From assembly GCA_018398765.1 (NCBI GenBank), contig JAHBMJ010002632.1:89036-136841 (forward strand): DNA of 47,806 nucleotides, read 5' to 3'. The position numbers and the translations under genes were made by a program. Origin of the DNA: Chromera velia. Taxonomy: Eukaryota; Sar; Chromeraceae. Position 1 is the first letter of the stretch, and the number at the start of each line of letters is the position of its first letter. Shown here one piece after another: positions 1 to 10,088 of this stretch. Below the pieces are notes generated by a model. It saw only the letters and a program-made list of their open reading frames with translations. It was not told where the DNA came from and searched no databases.

Positions 1-266
1 ACTCCGCGCGTGAACGCGCGCGAAGTTCACGCGCGAACGCACTTAATGGTTGACAATTTAAAAATGAAAAAGAAACATGCAATAAATACTGAAGTGTCTC
101 TCCTCTGTCATCATGTTGTTTTCGCCTTTCTTGGAATTCCCGGCGCAGATGTTTACCTGCTCTACCCATAAAGGGGCTCTGATCTGTCTCTAAACTGCTC
201 TCTCATGTAACGTTGCCGACATTGAGAAGGTTTCCTGAGTCAAGCGTTCAGAGGTGGACTCACACA

Positions 267-1723
267 ATGTCTTGCAATGTTTCTGTAACGGGTCTTTACT
301 CTGGATCACAGCTTGCGAACATGTGCATTTCTCGAGGAGTCTGGGGTACACCATCTGAAAAGTTTGCTATGAAAGGATGGTATAAAATGACCTTCACAGG
401 TTCCCCAGACTCCGTTATCGAAGCTCTTTCGGGTTTTGACGACAAGTTTGGAGCTGTCCCTCCCATTCTTCTTCCAGGTGCCGAACAGTTCACCAAAGAA
501 AGCTCCCGAAGACAAATACAAGAAGACGGAAGAAAGTTTGGAGCTTCAGTCAGAGTCATTTCAGTAACCAGTGAAAGAGGAACACCTGAATTCATTTTCG
601 AAGTGGTCGCACGATCAGGAGCCGTTGCTCCCCTCGTGCGTGCCTTCTCTTCCCTCCTATTTTGCTCCTCTTCCACCATCGTGGCCGATGCTCCAGGAAG
701 AGTAGGGGCGGGACCGGTCCCCTCAAAGTCTTCCTTCCAAAACTCAGTCTGGTCTGCACCTTACCCGTCTTACCCGCAACACCACCCTCAAACCGCCTTT
801 TCCCACCAACTCGGTACGGCAGATGGTTGCACGATCGCTAACGTCAACCAAGCAGGACCCTTTTCCCATGCCCCCATATACAGGAAGCAGGGGCAATGGC
901 CCTTGTAGGCCATGCCGGGGGGCAAAGCTACCCCTCCAGCGAGTATGCACTCCAACGTCCTTACGCACACGGAAATGCAGGTGGGCACGGGGCCCTCACA
1001 CCGACGGCGGACCGCCCTCCGGCTCCCCCGCCCCCGCTCCAGCACGGCTTCACGGCACCAGCTGAGACCCGGGGAAACTCTGTTGCTCCAGCTGCAGCTG
1101 CTGGAAATGGCGGGAATCATCCGAACCCCTACACACCAGAAGAGAGTTCCCGATTTCCCCCTGTCCACCACCAGCAATACCAGCAGCAGCAGAAGGTGAT
1201 GCTATCCAGTCCCGCTCCAATGCCCCTCAGGGGGGGAGGTGCGGGCACAAGCAATACGATTTCCACCCACGCGAATGTTCAGCTGGCCAGCCCCGAGTAT
1301 TTCACTTTGCAGCCTTTGCGCATCCACATCTCAGCAGGAGGCGAAGTCGCGGCGCTGCCGTTTGAGCAGCAGCAGACTGAAGGAGAAGGAGCCTGGGCCG
1401 ATTGCCACGGGCCGAGTGCGGCCGCCCCCCCGATGATGACGGGGGCACTCCAGAGGTTCATTTGGGTCCTTTCTCGCTTTGTGCCCCGGCAAATCGGCAC
1501 ATGGGGCAAGTGCACAGTTGATTTGGAGACTCGGAGCAGCGCCAAGATTCACTACGACGACGTGGCCAATGACGGAGACAGGCCGGAATTTCGGCGTGTG
1601 CGGATTCGCGGCACCCAAGCCGAGGTCGACAGGGCCACCGAGCTGCTGGTCAACAAGCTTGCTTCGTGGACGGCACAGGACACCGTCGGGGGGGCCAAAG
1701 AGCTTGGCTCTCTTCGTTCCTGA
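267..1723 (+). CDS. KH-like RNA-binding protein, two exons (tentative join)
   Basis: Two overlapping open frames look like one protein. The first (ATG at 267, open to 908) has a KH-like stretch near its middle (IQEDGRKFGASVRVISVTSE followed by a hydrophobic helix). The second (open from 842 to the stop at 1723) has a long Pro/Gln/Ala-rich linker and then a clearer type I KH-like domain at about 1470-1670: RQIGTWGKCTVDLETRSSAK, then RRVRIRGTQAEVDRATELL. The GTWG fits the GxxG loop that contacts single-stranded nucleic acid. The frame change between 700 and 900 is best explained by a small intron; a donor at 814 and an acceptor ending at 890 keep the phase, but other pairs are possible. An upstream exon before 267 cannot be excluded. 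KH proteins bind RNA in mRNA processing, stability or translation; the target here is unknown. Confidence 0.6.
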
Positions 1724-2368
1724 GTCGACTGTCAACAAGATGTGTGCGTGCGTGCGTTGTTGCGTTGGTGTGCGTGTGTGGAATATCCTGTAGTGACTTT
1801 TGCGTGCACGTGCAGGGCGACAGAAAGAAGGCGTACCTTGTGTCGTCTCATTTTGTGTCTTTGTCACTGACCTGCCCGACTCCGTGGAAGCGATCATTTG
1901 CCTCTCGGACTCCGGCTGATTTAAATTTCCGTGTGTGCATGCACGATCTCCCCCAACTTCATTCGCACGGTGGGATCTGTTGTCCGACCGTCTGTCATTT
2001 GATCTTCCAATTTTGCCTCCTGGTGCTTGTATGTGACTGCAGGAAGAGGTCAAGGAAGTCCCTGCCTTCAACTGGGGGAAAAGGAGTTCGACTTGTCGTT
2101 TTGGAGGTTATGTGGACGCAGGGAAGAAAAAAAGTAAGTCTCGGAGGACTTGATGTTCATCGCGAAAAAAGAGGCCAGAACGAACAAATATGATTCATGA
2201 ATAAACGAGGGACTAACGAACGACACAGGGACAGAAAAGGGTAAAAAAATCAACGAATGAAAGAATGAAAGGAAGACGAACAGGCCGACCGACTGACAGA
2301 AAAAGAAAAACAGACGGCTAAACAAATACACATACATATGCACATATACATACATGCATACACACTCG

Positions 2369-2418
<50 letters not shown>

Positions 2419-2476
2419 CCCAAACTCACCCAGGCACACACACACACACACACACACCCCTACACCTAGACACACA

Positions 2477-2563
<87 letters not shown>

Positions 2564-2580
2564 GGACGGACGGACGGACG

Positions 2581-2616
<36 letters not shown>

Positions 2617-2843
2617 GTAAGACTGCAAGACAGACTTGCAGAAATACAGGCGTAGAGGCAGGCATGGGGACAGAAACACTCAAACAGAGAGGCAGCAGCA
2701 GAGAATGCCGGCAGACCTGCATGGAGGCAGCTTCTTAGTCTGAGCCTACTATCACCGTCACAGCATCTCCTGTGGAAGTGCCTTGTTCCTATTCCCTCCC
2801 TCTTTTTGCCCGTGCCCCTCTTTTTCTCCCTTTCTGCCTGCAG
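1724..2843. other. Intergenic region with a compound microsatellite
   Basis: No coding exon is recognised between the KH gene and the first kinase exon I can support. The first coding exon of the kinase gene should lie here or in the repeat-rich stretch. The centre (2371-2617) is simple-sequence repeat. Confidence 0.5.
2371..2617. repeat. Compound microsatellite (CA)n-(GA)n-(ACGG)n-(ACAG)n
   Basis: Consecutive blocks of CA, then GA, then ACGG and ACAG units are directly readable. The long frames on both strands here are low-complexity artefacts, not genes. Confidence 0.97.
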
Positions 2844-3199
2844 CTTCTTCCCAACTGCACCACGGTCTTGAAGTAATCGAAAAAAAGGAGATGTCATACC
2901 AGCGGCCGGTTCTGAGTCTGATTCCCGGGAGAGGGGTTTTCCGCGTCGTCCCTGGCACACAACAGGTGATCGCCTTGTCTTCAGCTCTATTACAGATCGA
3001 TATGTTTTTCAGAGAGGCACAGAGACCTCTAGAGACGAAGGATAGGAAGAGTGTAAGGGTACTTATTGAGAGGGGTGCGACAACAGACGACTGCGGAGAC
3101 CAGGAAAGGAGGACAAAAAAACCAAATTAGACACAAGTCCGAGGAGATCGAACGACGTTGCAGGAGCTAGACAGGACGGCTCGGCATCCGCCTTTCCTC

Positions 3200-3239
<40 letters not shown>

Positions 3240-5040
3240 CTGTTTTCTTTCCTCATTTGATCCCTGCGAGCATCTCTCCTTTTGTTCCTGCAGCAACTTC
3301 TCGACCTCTTCTACCAACATCCCTGTGAGTTCATCTCCGTCACATCATGTCCTCTGCCGGGGGGCAGGGTTCTCTCCTGCCCGTCCGTCTCACTGTGTCC
3401 TCCAAGGCCGTTTCGAACGACAACGAGGGCTTTCCTGAATCTGCTCAGCACCAGTACGAAAAGGCTGCATGTGAAGCCCTCATCGCTCCCGATGGCAGAG
3501 AGAGAAATGCCGGATCGAGCCCCAACAGAGCGCAGACGGCGTGAGACTCGAAGGTCCATCCAAACTCTTATCTCCCTTCTCGCTCCCGAGTCTTCCCTGA
3601 GACTAATTGTTTGGTTGGAAGGCTAGCTGTTTCTGTATACGTGCACCAAGTCACGGCGTGCTGCCCGATTTAAAGAAAACATGCATGAGTGTTTTGACCA
3701 GGGGGGCCCGGGCGGGCTGCCAGGAGAGTGGCAACATGGTGTATGAACTCAAAGAGGCCAAAAGGAGAGACCAATGCAGTGGATGGGATTGAATTGAAAG
3801 AGAAGCTAGATGGACTTTTTCGAGTGGTCGGTCCAGTAGTGTGATCCGATGATACAGCTTTCCTTTTGTTTCTGTGCTGTTGGTGCCTTGCCGTGATGCA
3901 GGTGCGAGTGCTGGAGTGATGGAGGAGAATCCGACGAAATGTGACGACGTGGCGGTGAGTAGGGGGGGGAGGGGGAAAAGGAGATGCCTCTCTCTTTGTG
4001 ATAACGTAAGTGTCAGTTGCGGATTTGTCGAGTTCACGCGTTCTTCCCTTTGTGCATGCCGGACTCATACTACTTTGAATATGTGTTCGTGTCAATTTCT
4101 GTTTCTCTTTCTTGCCATGGAGGCACAGGAGGAGAGAGAGGTTGGCGACGTCATGCAGGAGGGGGCAGACAAAGAGGTTGCTCTTTCTGTTGTCTTTTTG
4201 TGTCTTTGGTTCACTTTTCCTTTTTCTCGTTTCACGCTTGTCTTGGTTGTCTTTCGATTCCTTTCTGCCTCCTGTCACCCCTTCCGCGTGCTATGCCCCT
4301 GCAGGCTGGAGTTCTTGCAGTCCGGGAGAGTGGGTGTGAGTGGGTTGAAGGGGAAGGAGAAGGACAGCTTGGCGGGTTCTCTGTTGCTCTTCGAGAGCAT
4401 GACTCTCCTCTGGCACTGGAGGACAATCCTGGAGGGGTGAGTTTGTTTTTCTTCCCTCATTCTCTGTGTTTCCTTTTAGTTTTTCTCTCTCTGTTTGTCT
4501 GCTTGTTTGTCTGGCTTAGATTGTCTTTTTCTTTCTTTCTTTCTTTCTTTTTCCTCTTTCTTTCTTTCTATCTCTTTCTACGTATCAGTTGTTTTTTCTT
4601 TTCATTCTCTCGGTGTACGCTTGCTTTCATTGAGTGTGCTTCTCTCTCTGCGCCCTTTCACGCCCATCCGCCCGTTATGCTGCTGCAGCTTCAAGAGCTT
4701 GCAATCCGGGAGGCTGTGAGTGCACCAGGTGAAGACGAAGGAGAGGGAGAGAGTGATCGTTTGGGTAACGCTCTTCGTGAGGATGACTCTCCTCTTGCTC
4801 TGGAGGACAACCATCCAGGGGTGGGTGTGCTGCTGCTGTGTTGTTTGTCTTTCTGTCTATCTGTTGTTCGTTCTTTGTTCTTTCGTTCGGTCTGTGTGTC
4901 TGTTGGTCCGTCGGTTTGTTTGTCTCTCTGTCCGTGCGGTTGCTTTTTGTTTGTTCTTCCTCTATTTCGTTCTTCCTGTGTTTCTTTGTTCTGTCCTTTC
5001 TCCCTTTCTTCGTTGCTTCATCACTTTCTTTCCGTCCGTT

Positions 5041-5074
<34 letters not shown>

Positions 5075-7347
5075 TTCCTTTCTTTCTTTCTTCAATGATC
5101 AGCGCTCCTTTCTCTGTTGTCTTTCTTCGATCACCCGAACTTTTTACTCCTCGCGGTCTTGTTGACTGACCGCTTTTTTGCCCGTTTCTATTTAAGTCTT
5201 CAACTGTGAGACTACAGAAGAACGTTGCAGGGCCTGAAGTCTCCCAACTTCAGCGACGTTGGTCCCGTGTTCCTAGCTTCCTCCTTTCCGCTCTTCTTTC
5301 CTTCTCCCTTCCTCTTTTCCTCTCTCTGCCCCAAACTGAGTTTTCTATCGCTAGCTCCTTTCCTTTCTTACTAACTGGGAAATCTTTGTGTGAGTGCGCT
5401 GCAGAAAACAGCAGAGGCTGGAAGTACCCCGAAAGGTTGGCTCTGTCGTGTTCGGGGGCTCTCTGTCTTTCTTTTTCACCAAGAAAGGAATGGCCGTAGA
5501 AAGGAAAAACAGAAGGGGGGGGCAGCGCGGCGAGCCTTGTGGCGTGCGTCTTTCGAGAGAGAGAGGCTGAGCAAAGAGCTCAATGCCCCTGGACTCCCGG
5601 AAGTGCCTGCGGAGTCTCTTCAGGGACTCAAGTTCGAAGACGCGGGGGCTTTCGGCGCCGTCTTTTCTGCACACATAGACGGAAAGAAGATGGCAATCAA
5701 GGTTTCCAAGTCAGCGGAGAGGAATGGGTTGCTTCTCCAGGAGGGAGAACTGACTCCGGTTCTGGGTAAAGGGGAGCCACGAATCGTCAGAGTAGTCGGG
5801 GTGTCGTTCCTTCGGTGGGGTCGGCTGCCGTAAGCAAGCGGGGGGGGGAAAGCAAAGGGAATCGCGGGCGAGAGAGAAAACGGAGAAATGTGCTCTGTTC
5901 TTGTACTCGAGTGGGTGGAGGGCTCAACCCTCGAGGCCCTCCACCACAGGGGGGCGATCCCTCCTCTGTTGGCTGTCGAGATCGCCCGACAGCTGTGCGA
6001 GATATGTGTGCATCTCGCCGCATCCAAATTTGCCCACTGGTCAGATGGATGGATGTTTAATTCGACCTTTTAATTCTTGCATCTCCACATGCATGAACTC
6101 TCTCTCCCTCTTGCTTAATGGTGTGCTCCCTGCAGGTCTCCCGTGGGCCTGCACCCTCTGAGCGCGTGCTCTGGGTCCGCGCCCAACGCGAGACAGCATC
6201 CCTCAATAGATAAGTGTCTTGGCAACTTGACCCTGTGGATTGGTTGCGTGTTTGCGTGTGCCTCTGAGCGTGTGGCCGGCTGTGCGTCACCGTGTCTGCC
6301 ATACTCTGTATGCGGTATTGCTTGCCTGCTGCTGACGCCTGCCGTGTTCTCTGCCTAGCAATGACATGCGTTTCCCCCCCTTCCTTTCCTCTCTCTGCCC
6401 TAGCAAGCAATTACATGCATGCGTCTTACTCTCGATATTTCGTCTGCCAAAAAATCCCTGCGCTGCTCTACGTTCTTTGTCTCACTCAACTGCCCGATCT
6501 TGCTTTGACGCCCTGTCTCGCGCGTCACCTATTTTAAGATCCTGTCCGTCTGCAATTAAGTGTCTGCAGCGATCTGCAGCCAAAAAACGTCTTCGTCTGC
6601 GTGACGAATGACGGTGTGGAGGTGCGGCTGATCGATTTCGGCGAGGCAGCAAACGTCGACCAGGCACAGGATCGGCCGGCGGGTCGGAGGGGGGCTCCAC
6701 CGTTCCAGTCAGCAGAAATGCTGAAGCATGTCGTGCCTTTGTCCCCCGCGACGGACATGTTCGCCCTCGCTCTGCTCTTCTGGCACTGCCTCGCTGGTCG
6801 TCCGGTCTGGGAGGAGGCGGTTCGGAGACTCGAGAAGCAGAGGGGGAAGGAAGAGGGTTGGCCCGAGGGCATGGGTATGAGCCTTGCGGAGCAGCAGGAG
6901 GCGATCGCTCGAGAGAAGCTCCGCCCTCCTCTGGATCTTCTCCCGGGGCCCGGCAACTTGGCTGAAGGGTTCCTTCCTCCCGCCTCCCTGGAGGCCTTGA
7001 GGGAACTGTTGGTGTCCATGTGGGAGGAGGAGGCAGAATCTGATGAGAGAATGATACCGGAGGAAGCGGCAGATCTCCTGGGAAAGATGCAGATTTGCAC
7101 TCCGGGACAGCTTCGAGATCTGCTCGAGCGTGTGCTTGCTGCTCTGCCTCTTGCCTCTGTCTGTCGGTTTCGGGAAGGATCTGCACCCTTGAGTGAGTAC
7201 TCTGGGTCTGCATCTGAGTCGAAACTGAGAACATCTCGCAGTCAAGGATCTGCACCCCCGAGCAAGTGCTCTGGGTCTGCATCCACGCCTGTGGGATTTC
7301 TCGCAGATATGCAAGGGGGCCCGGCTGACAGCTTCTGGGATGATTGA
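2844..7347 (+). CDS. Protein kinase-like protein, at least 11 exons
   Basis: A phase-consistent exon chain is 2844-2965, 3294-3324, 3902-3954, 4129-4176, 4305-4436, 4689-4820, 5231-5261, 5405-5435, about 5488-5829, 5875-6039 and 6570-7347, giving at least 620 residues; the start exon was not found. The kinase domain begins in the ninth exon: glycine loop AGAFGAVFSAHIDG, then MAIKVS with the ATP-binding Lys. The hinge is probably VLVLEWVEG. The catalytic loop is created by the join 6039/6570 and reads FAHCDLQPKNVF (HCD instead of HRD). It is followed by LIDFGEAA (DFG) and APPFQSAEM (APE-like). The essential Lys, Asp and DFG Asp are present, so activity is plausible. The N-terminal part is acidic and non-conserved, and the C-terminal tail has two Ser/Gly/Ala repeats. 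Substrate and subfamily are unknown. The small upstream exons are inferred from splice-like borders and phase, and are less certain than the kinase core. Confidence 0.75.
3201..3236. repeat. (TG)n microsatellite in kinase-gene intron
   Basis: Uninterrupted TG dinucleotides between exons 2844-2965 and 3294-3324. Confidence 0.95.
4305..4436 (+). repeat. Duplicated exon, copy 1 (132 bp)
   Basis: Flanked by a TGCAG acceptor and a GTGAGT donor, phase 0 at both ends, 44 codons. It ends VALREHDSPLALEDNPGG, matching copy 2 (4689-4820), which ends NALREDDSPLALEDNHPG. Both start with a similar xxLAxRE motif and have a Gly/Glu-rich middle. Confidence 0.85.
4689..4820 (+). repeat. Duplicated exon, copy 2 (132 bp)
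   Basis: Exactly the same length and phase as 4305-4436, with TGCAG before it and GTGGGT after. The ends are most conserved and the acidic centre has diverged. Either exon could be skipped without changing the reading frame. Confidence 0.85.
5038..5094. repeat. (TTTC)n pyrimidine array in kinase-gene intron
   Basis: Tandem TTTC/TTCC units in the intron between the second duplicated exon and exon 5231-5261. Similar CTTT units occur at about 4529-4570. Confidence 0.9.
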
Positions 7348-7908
7348 GCAGCTCACTGCCTTGCGGATGACTGATCGATTGATTGATCGATCAAATAATT
7401 GCAACTTGACTGCCGGCTTGATTGACTGAGTGATTATACATCCTTGCTCTCATCTCTAATGATACCTCACATCATCTTTCATAATAACCGAACGGATCTT
7501 TGACAAGATTATCAATACTATCAGCACCAACTGAAGAATGTAAGTGTTGTGTATGCACTTTTCATTTACAGATTATTTAGCAATTGAGTAGCAATTTACA
7601 TATTATTTAGTATGCTAGCAGTATGTGTACTATCCATTCAGTCAGAGTAGTATTAAATGAATTCTGGCTTTGGTGTTTAAATTTGTTATATTCAGCGTTA
7701 TACTATATAGACGCAACTATAGTTGTTCTGCTAGTTACCACTGTGTTCCTAACTGTGTTTTGGTACAACGATTTACAATGATTAACTAGATGATTAACCT
7801 TAGGATTAACGTAATCATTTAGGAATGATAAGCTAACAATAAGTCTAGCGATAAGTCAATATAAAGTTATAAGTGATTTATTGGTGCCTTACTACTAAGA
7901 CATTATCA

Positions 7909-8155
7909 CCGCGATAACCTCCCTGAACCTAAGTGTCACTTGAAGAAATATAATCAAGATAATCTCTATCTGCGGCATCGTTTTTCAAGAAACCGTCCAT
8001 GCTTGCGGCGTAGATGGTTAAAACACCGTCCAGGTATGCGGCTTTGGCTTTCAAAATACAGTAAATGATCTGCGCCTGCGGCGCGGACTTTCAAGCTTAT
8101 CCAAAAATGCGGTTTGAACTTTCAAATAGTAGTTACGTTCAGGGAGGTCGCCGCG
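7909..8155. mobile_element. Inverted-repeat (MITE-like) element, about 247 bp
   Basis: The ends are inverted copies of about 19 bp: CCGCGATAACCTCCCTGAAC at the left and GTTCAGGGAGGTCGCCGCG at the right, with a 12-bp perfect core. The interior holds several degenerate units containing TGCGGC and CTTTCAA. No target duplication was seen. Confidence 0.5.
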
Positions 8156-8175
8156 ATTTAATAAAATCGTCTTTT

Positions 8176-8302
8176 AGAAGTCGCGTCCGCAAACGGTAGA
8201 TGCACGCAAGGACGCATCACAATTATTTACCTAGCGTTGGGTGAAAAATTGTTTAAAAAATTGTGATGCGTCCTTGCGTATACGCGCGTACGCAGAAGTC
8301 GC
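8176..8302. mobile_element. Hairpin MITE candidate with 9-bp flanking direct repeats
   Basis: A perfect 21-bp inverted repeat (8204-8224 and 8259-8279, arm starting ACGCAAGGACGCATCACAAT) surrounds a 34-bp loop. The whole is bracketed by direct copies of AGAAGTCGC at 8176-8184 and 8294-8302. A 9-bp duplication would fit Mutator-like transposition; there is no coding capacity. Confidence 0.6.
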
Positions 8303-8867
8303 CCCCCTGCTAAGACTCAGACCACACCCTGTGGTCCGCTTGATTTCTTAGGCCGTGATCAACTAACAACTGTTCTGAACTTTGCATGTTTTGGACCACT
8401 GAGTGAGAAGGAATAATGATGACACTGTGACCTAGACTGTGATATGTCAGTTAACATTTGTATGATGTATGGGGTTAAAGCCGGTGAACCGTATAAGCTC
8501 TGGCCAACTAAACAGTATACGTAAGTAAAAGTGATTTCGAGTGAAATGTTTCATTGTGTCTAGCATTGTGTTTTGAATCAACTTTTGATGTATGTCGGAG
8601 ATATGATCAGTATAACAAAATCTTAGAATTCACAAGTAAAAAAAATATTCAAATCAAAAGTTTTGCGTTGGGCTTTATCATAAGAGGTCGATTAAAACTT
8701 TACAAATCAGCTCTTAATAATGCCTCTCACTCTTTCTCAATTTCTCTTTCAGGATTTGTTTAGAGCTTGAGCCTTTCAAAGTTTGGGCTAGCTTTTGGGC
8801 GTGTATCAACTTTGTGATAGTCTCTCTCAGGAATTCTCAGGATAGGGGCGGCCTGTCGCTCTCCTCT

Positions 8868-10088
8868 TTATCCATCCTGTCCAACCAGAAACCCATTAAT
8901 AATCTCTAGACAGGCCTGTGAAGCTTCTGCATGAACCCAGTGACCAGCTCCAGGCACTGTGTGCAGGGCGGAAGACGGAAACTGGGCCTTGATGGCCTTC
9001 TCCCCGTCTTCCGTAATAAAATTCGATCTCTCCCCCCGCACAAACAACGTCGGACCTTCATATTGATGCGAAAACGGCCAGTCGGCAATTTGCGTGTCAA
9101 ATTGTCCATGAATCCCTGCAACATTCATCTTCCACCTATGAAACCCCTCGTCTGTTCTGTGAACATTCTGCAACAAAAAGCCCAACATTCCTGGGGACAC
9201 TGCAGGCGCTTTCTCTTTAATCAACGCCTCCACGTCTTTGCTGGATTTGGCTGCTGCCATTTTCGGGGAGTCCTGGAGGCTTGCGAGGATCTGCACAATC
9301 TCGCGGGTCGAGTACCCCTCTCTGTTTGTTGGCTTATCCATCGCTTGTGTGTAATTCAGAGGGGCAATGTCTAAAACAACACATCGACGGACCCTCTCAG
9401 GGTACATCAGTGCCACAGCCATCGCCACCTTTCCTCCGAGGCTGTGCCCCACCACTGTTGCCTTCTCAACATCATGAAAGTCAAGTGTTTTGATGATGTC
9501 GTTGGCCATTTCTCTGAAAGACATCGAGTCGGTGTGGGGAGAGTTTCCGTGGTTTCGCAAGTCAACGAGAAACGCACGGGGGGCCTTGATGGCTTTGGCA
9601 AACGAACGCAAGTTGAGCTTGGACCCGAAGAGCCCGTGTATGACGACGACAGGCTCCCTGTGGGAAATTCCCGGAACGTCTTTGTGATGATCAATGACCA
9701 TGTGATCGAGCAGCAAACCATGAGCAGGGTCTGTCTCTGCGTAGAATTCGGCAGAGGCCGAGGTCAGGTGACCGCTCGTGCTGTCGATCGTGTCATGGTC
9801 CGTTTGCTTCTTTGCAAACGAAAGAGGCCTCACAGACGGTCTTCCCACTAGAAAAGGTGCGGGTGTATCATTCTCCTCTTTGGACCGGCGTAGACGGTGT
9901 GCCCAAGTCCATTTACTTGCACAGGCAACACGCAAAAAATTTCGTTGAAGCTCAAACCCACGCGTTGTGAGTGTCGAAACGTTTGGGGTTGAGCGAAGAC
10001 ATGAAGAAGAGCGGGGTCCAAAGAAGCTCGCAGCAAGGCAGCCTCGAGCAGCAGCTGCGAGTGGCAAGCTGAGCCCAGCCTGCAGCAT
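8868..10088 (-). CDS. ABHD11-like alpha/beta hydrolase with N-terminal targeting sequence
   Basis: Intronless, 406 residues from the first ATG (10088). Motifs of the YbfF/ABHD11 group are clear: oxyanion motif VVVIHGLFGSKLNLRSF, DLRNHGNSPH, nucleophile elbow VVGHSLGGKVAMA (Ser about 216), VLDIAP, and GAGHWVHAEA near the C-terminus (catalytic His about 383). The family hydrolyses esters or thioesters; human ABHD11 is mitochondrial. About 140 residues precede the fold: a hydrophobic MLQAGLSLPLAAAARGCLAA followed by a Ser/Arg-rich stretch, which suits import into mitochondria or, in an alga with a complex plastid, a bipartite presequence. It is divergently oriented to the thioesterase at 11220. 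The family call is secure; the location and substrate are inferred. Confidence 0.9.
   Translation of the reverse strand: MLQAGLSLPLAAAARGCLAASFFGPRSSSCLRSTPNVSTLTTRGFELQRNFLRVACASKWTWAHRLRRSKEENDTPAPFLVGRPSVRPLSFAKKQTDHDTIDSTSGHLTSASAEFYAETDPAHGLLLDHMVIDHHKDVPGISHREPVVVIHGLFGSKLNLRSFAKAIKAPRAFLVDLRNHGNSPHTDSMSFREMANDIIKTLDFHDVEKATVVGHSLGGKVAMAVALMYPERVRRCVVLDIAPLNYTQAMDKPTNREGYSTREIVQILASLQDSPKMAAAKSSKDVEALIKEKAPAVSPGMLGFLLQNVHRTDEGFHRWKMNVAGIHGQFDTQIADWPFSHQYEGPTLFVRGERSNFITEDGEKAIKAQFPSSALHTVPGAGHWVHAEASQACLEIINGFLVGQDG

Larger units (their letters stand above)
7348..8867. other. AT-rich intergenic region with two inverted-repeat elements
   Basis: Lies between the 3' ends of the kinase gene (+) and the hydrolase gene (-). 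No coding sequence is recognised; the short frame at 8554-8763 has no recognisable features. It contains the elements at 7909-8155 and 8176-8302. Confidence 0.7.

Noticed and set aside
2068..2722. Long frames rich in Val-Cys, Ser-Leu or His-Thr on both strands
   Set aside because: They are translations of (CA)n, (GA)n and (ACGG)n microsatellites, with no domain or splice support.
4017..5165. A 382-codon plus-strand frame
   Set aside because: Only two 44-codon parts (4305-4436 and 4689-4820) are exons; the rest is pyrimidine-rich intron translated as Ser/Phe/Leu.
6482..7404. Minus-strand frames opposite the kinase gene
   Set aside because: They are antisense shadows of the kinase exon, without recognisable motifs.
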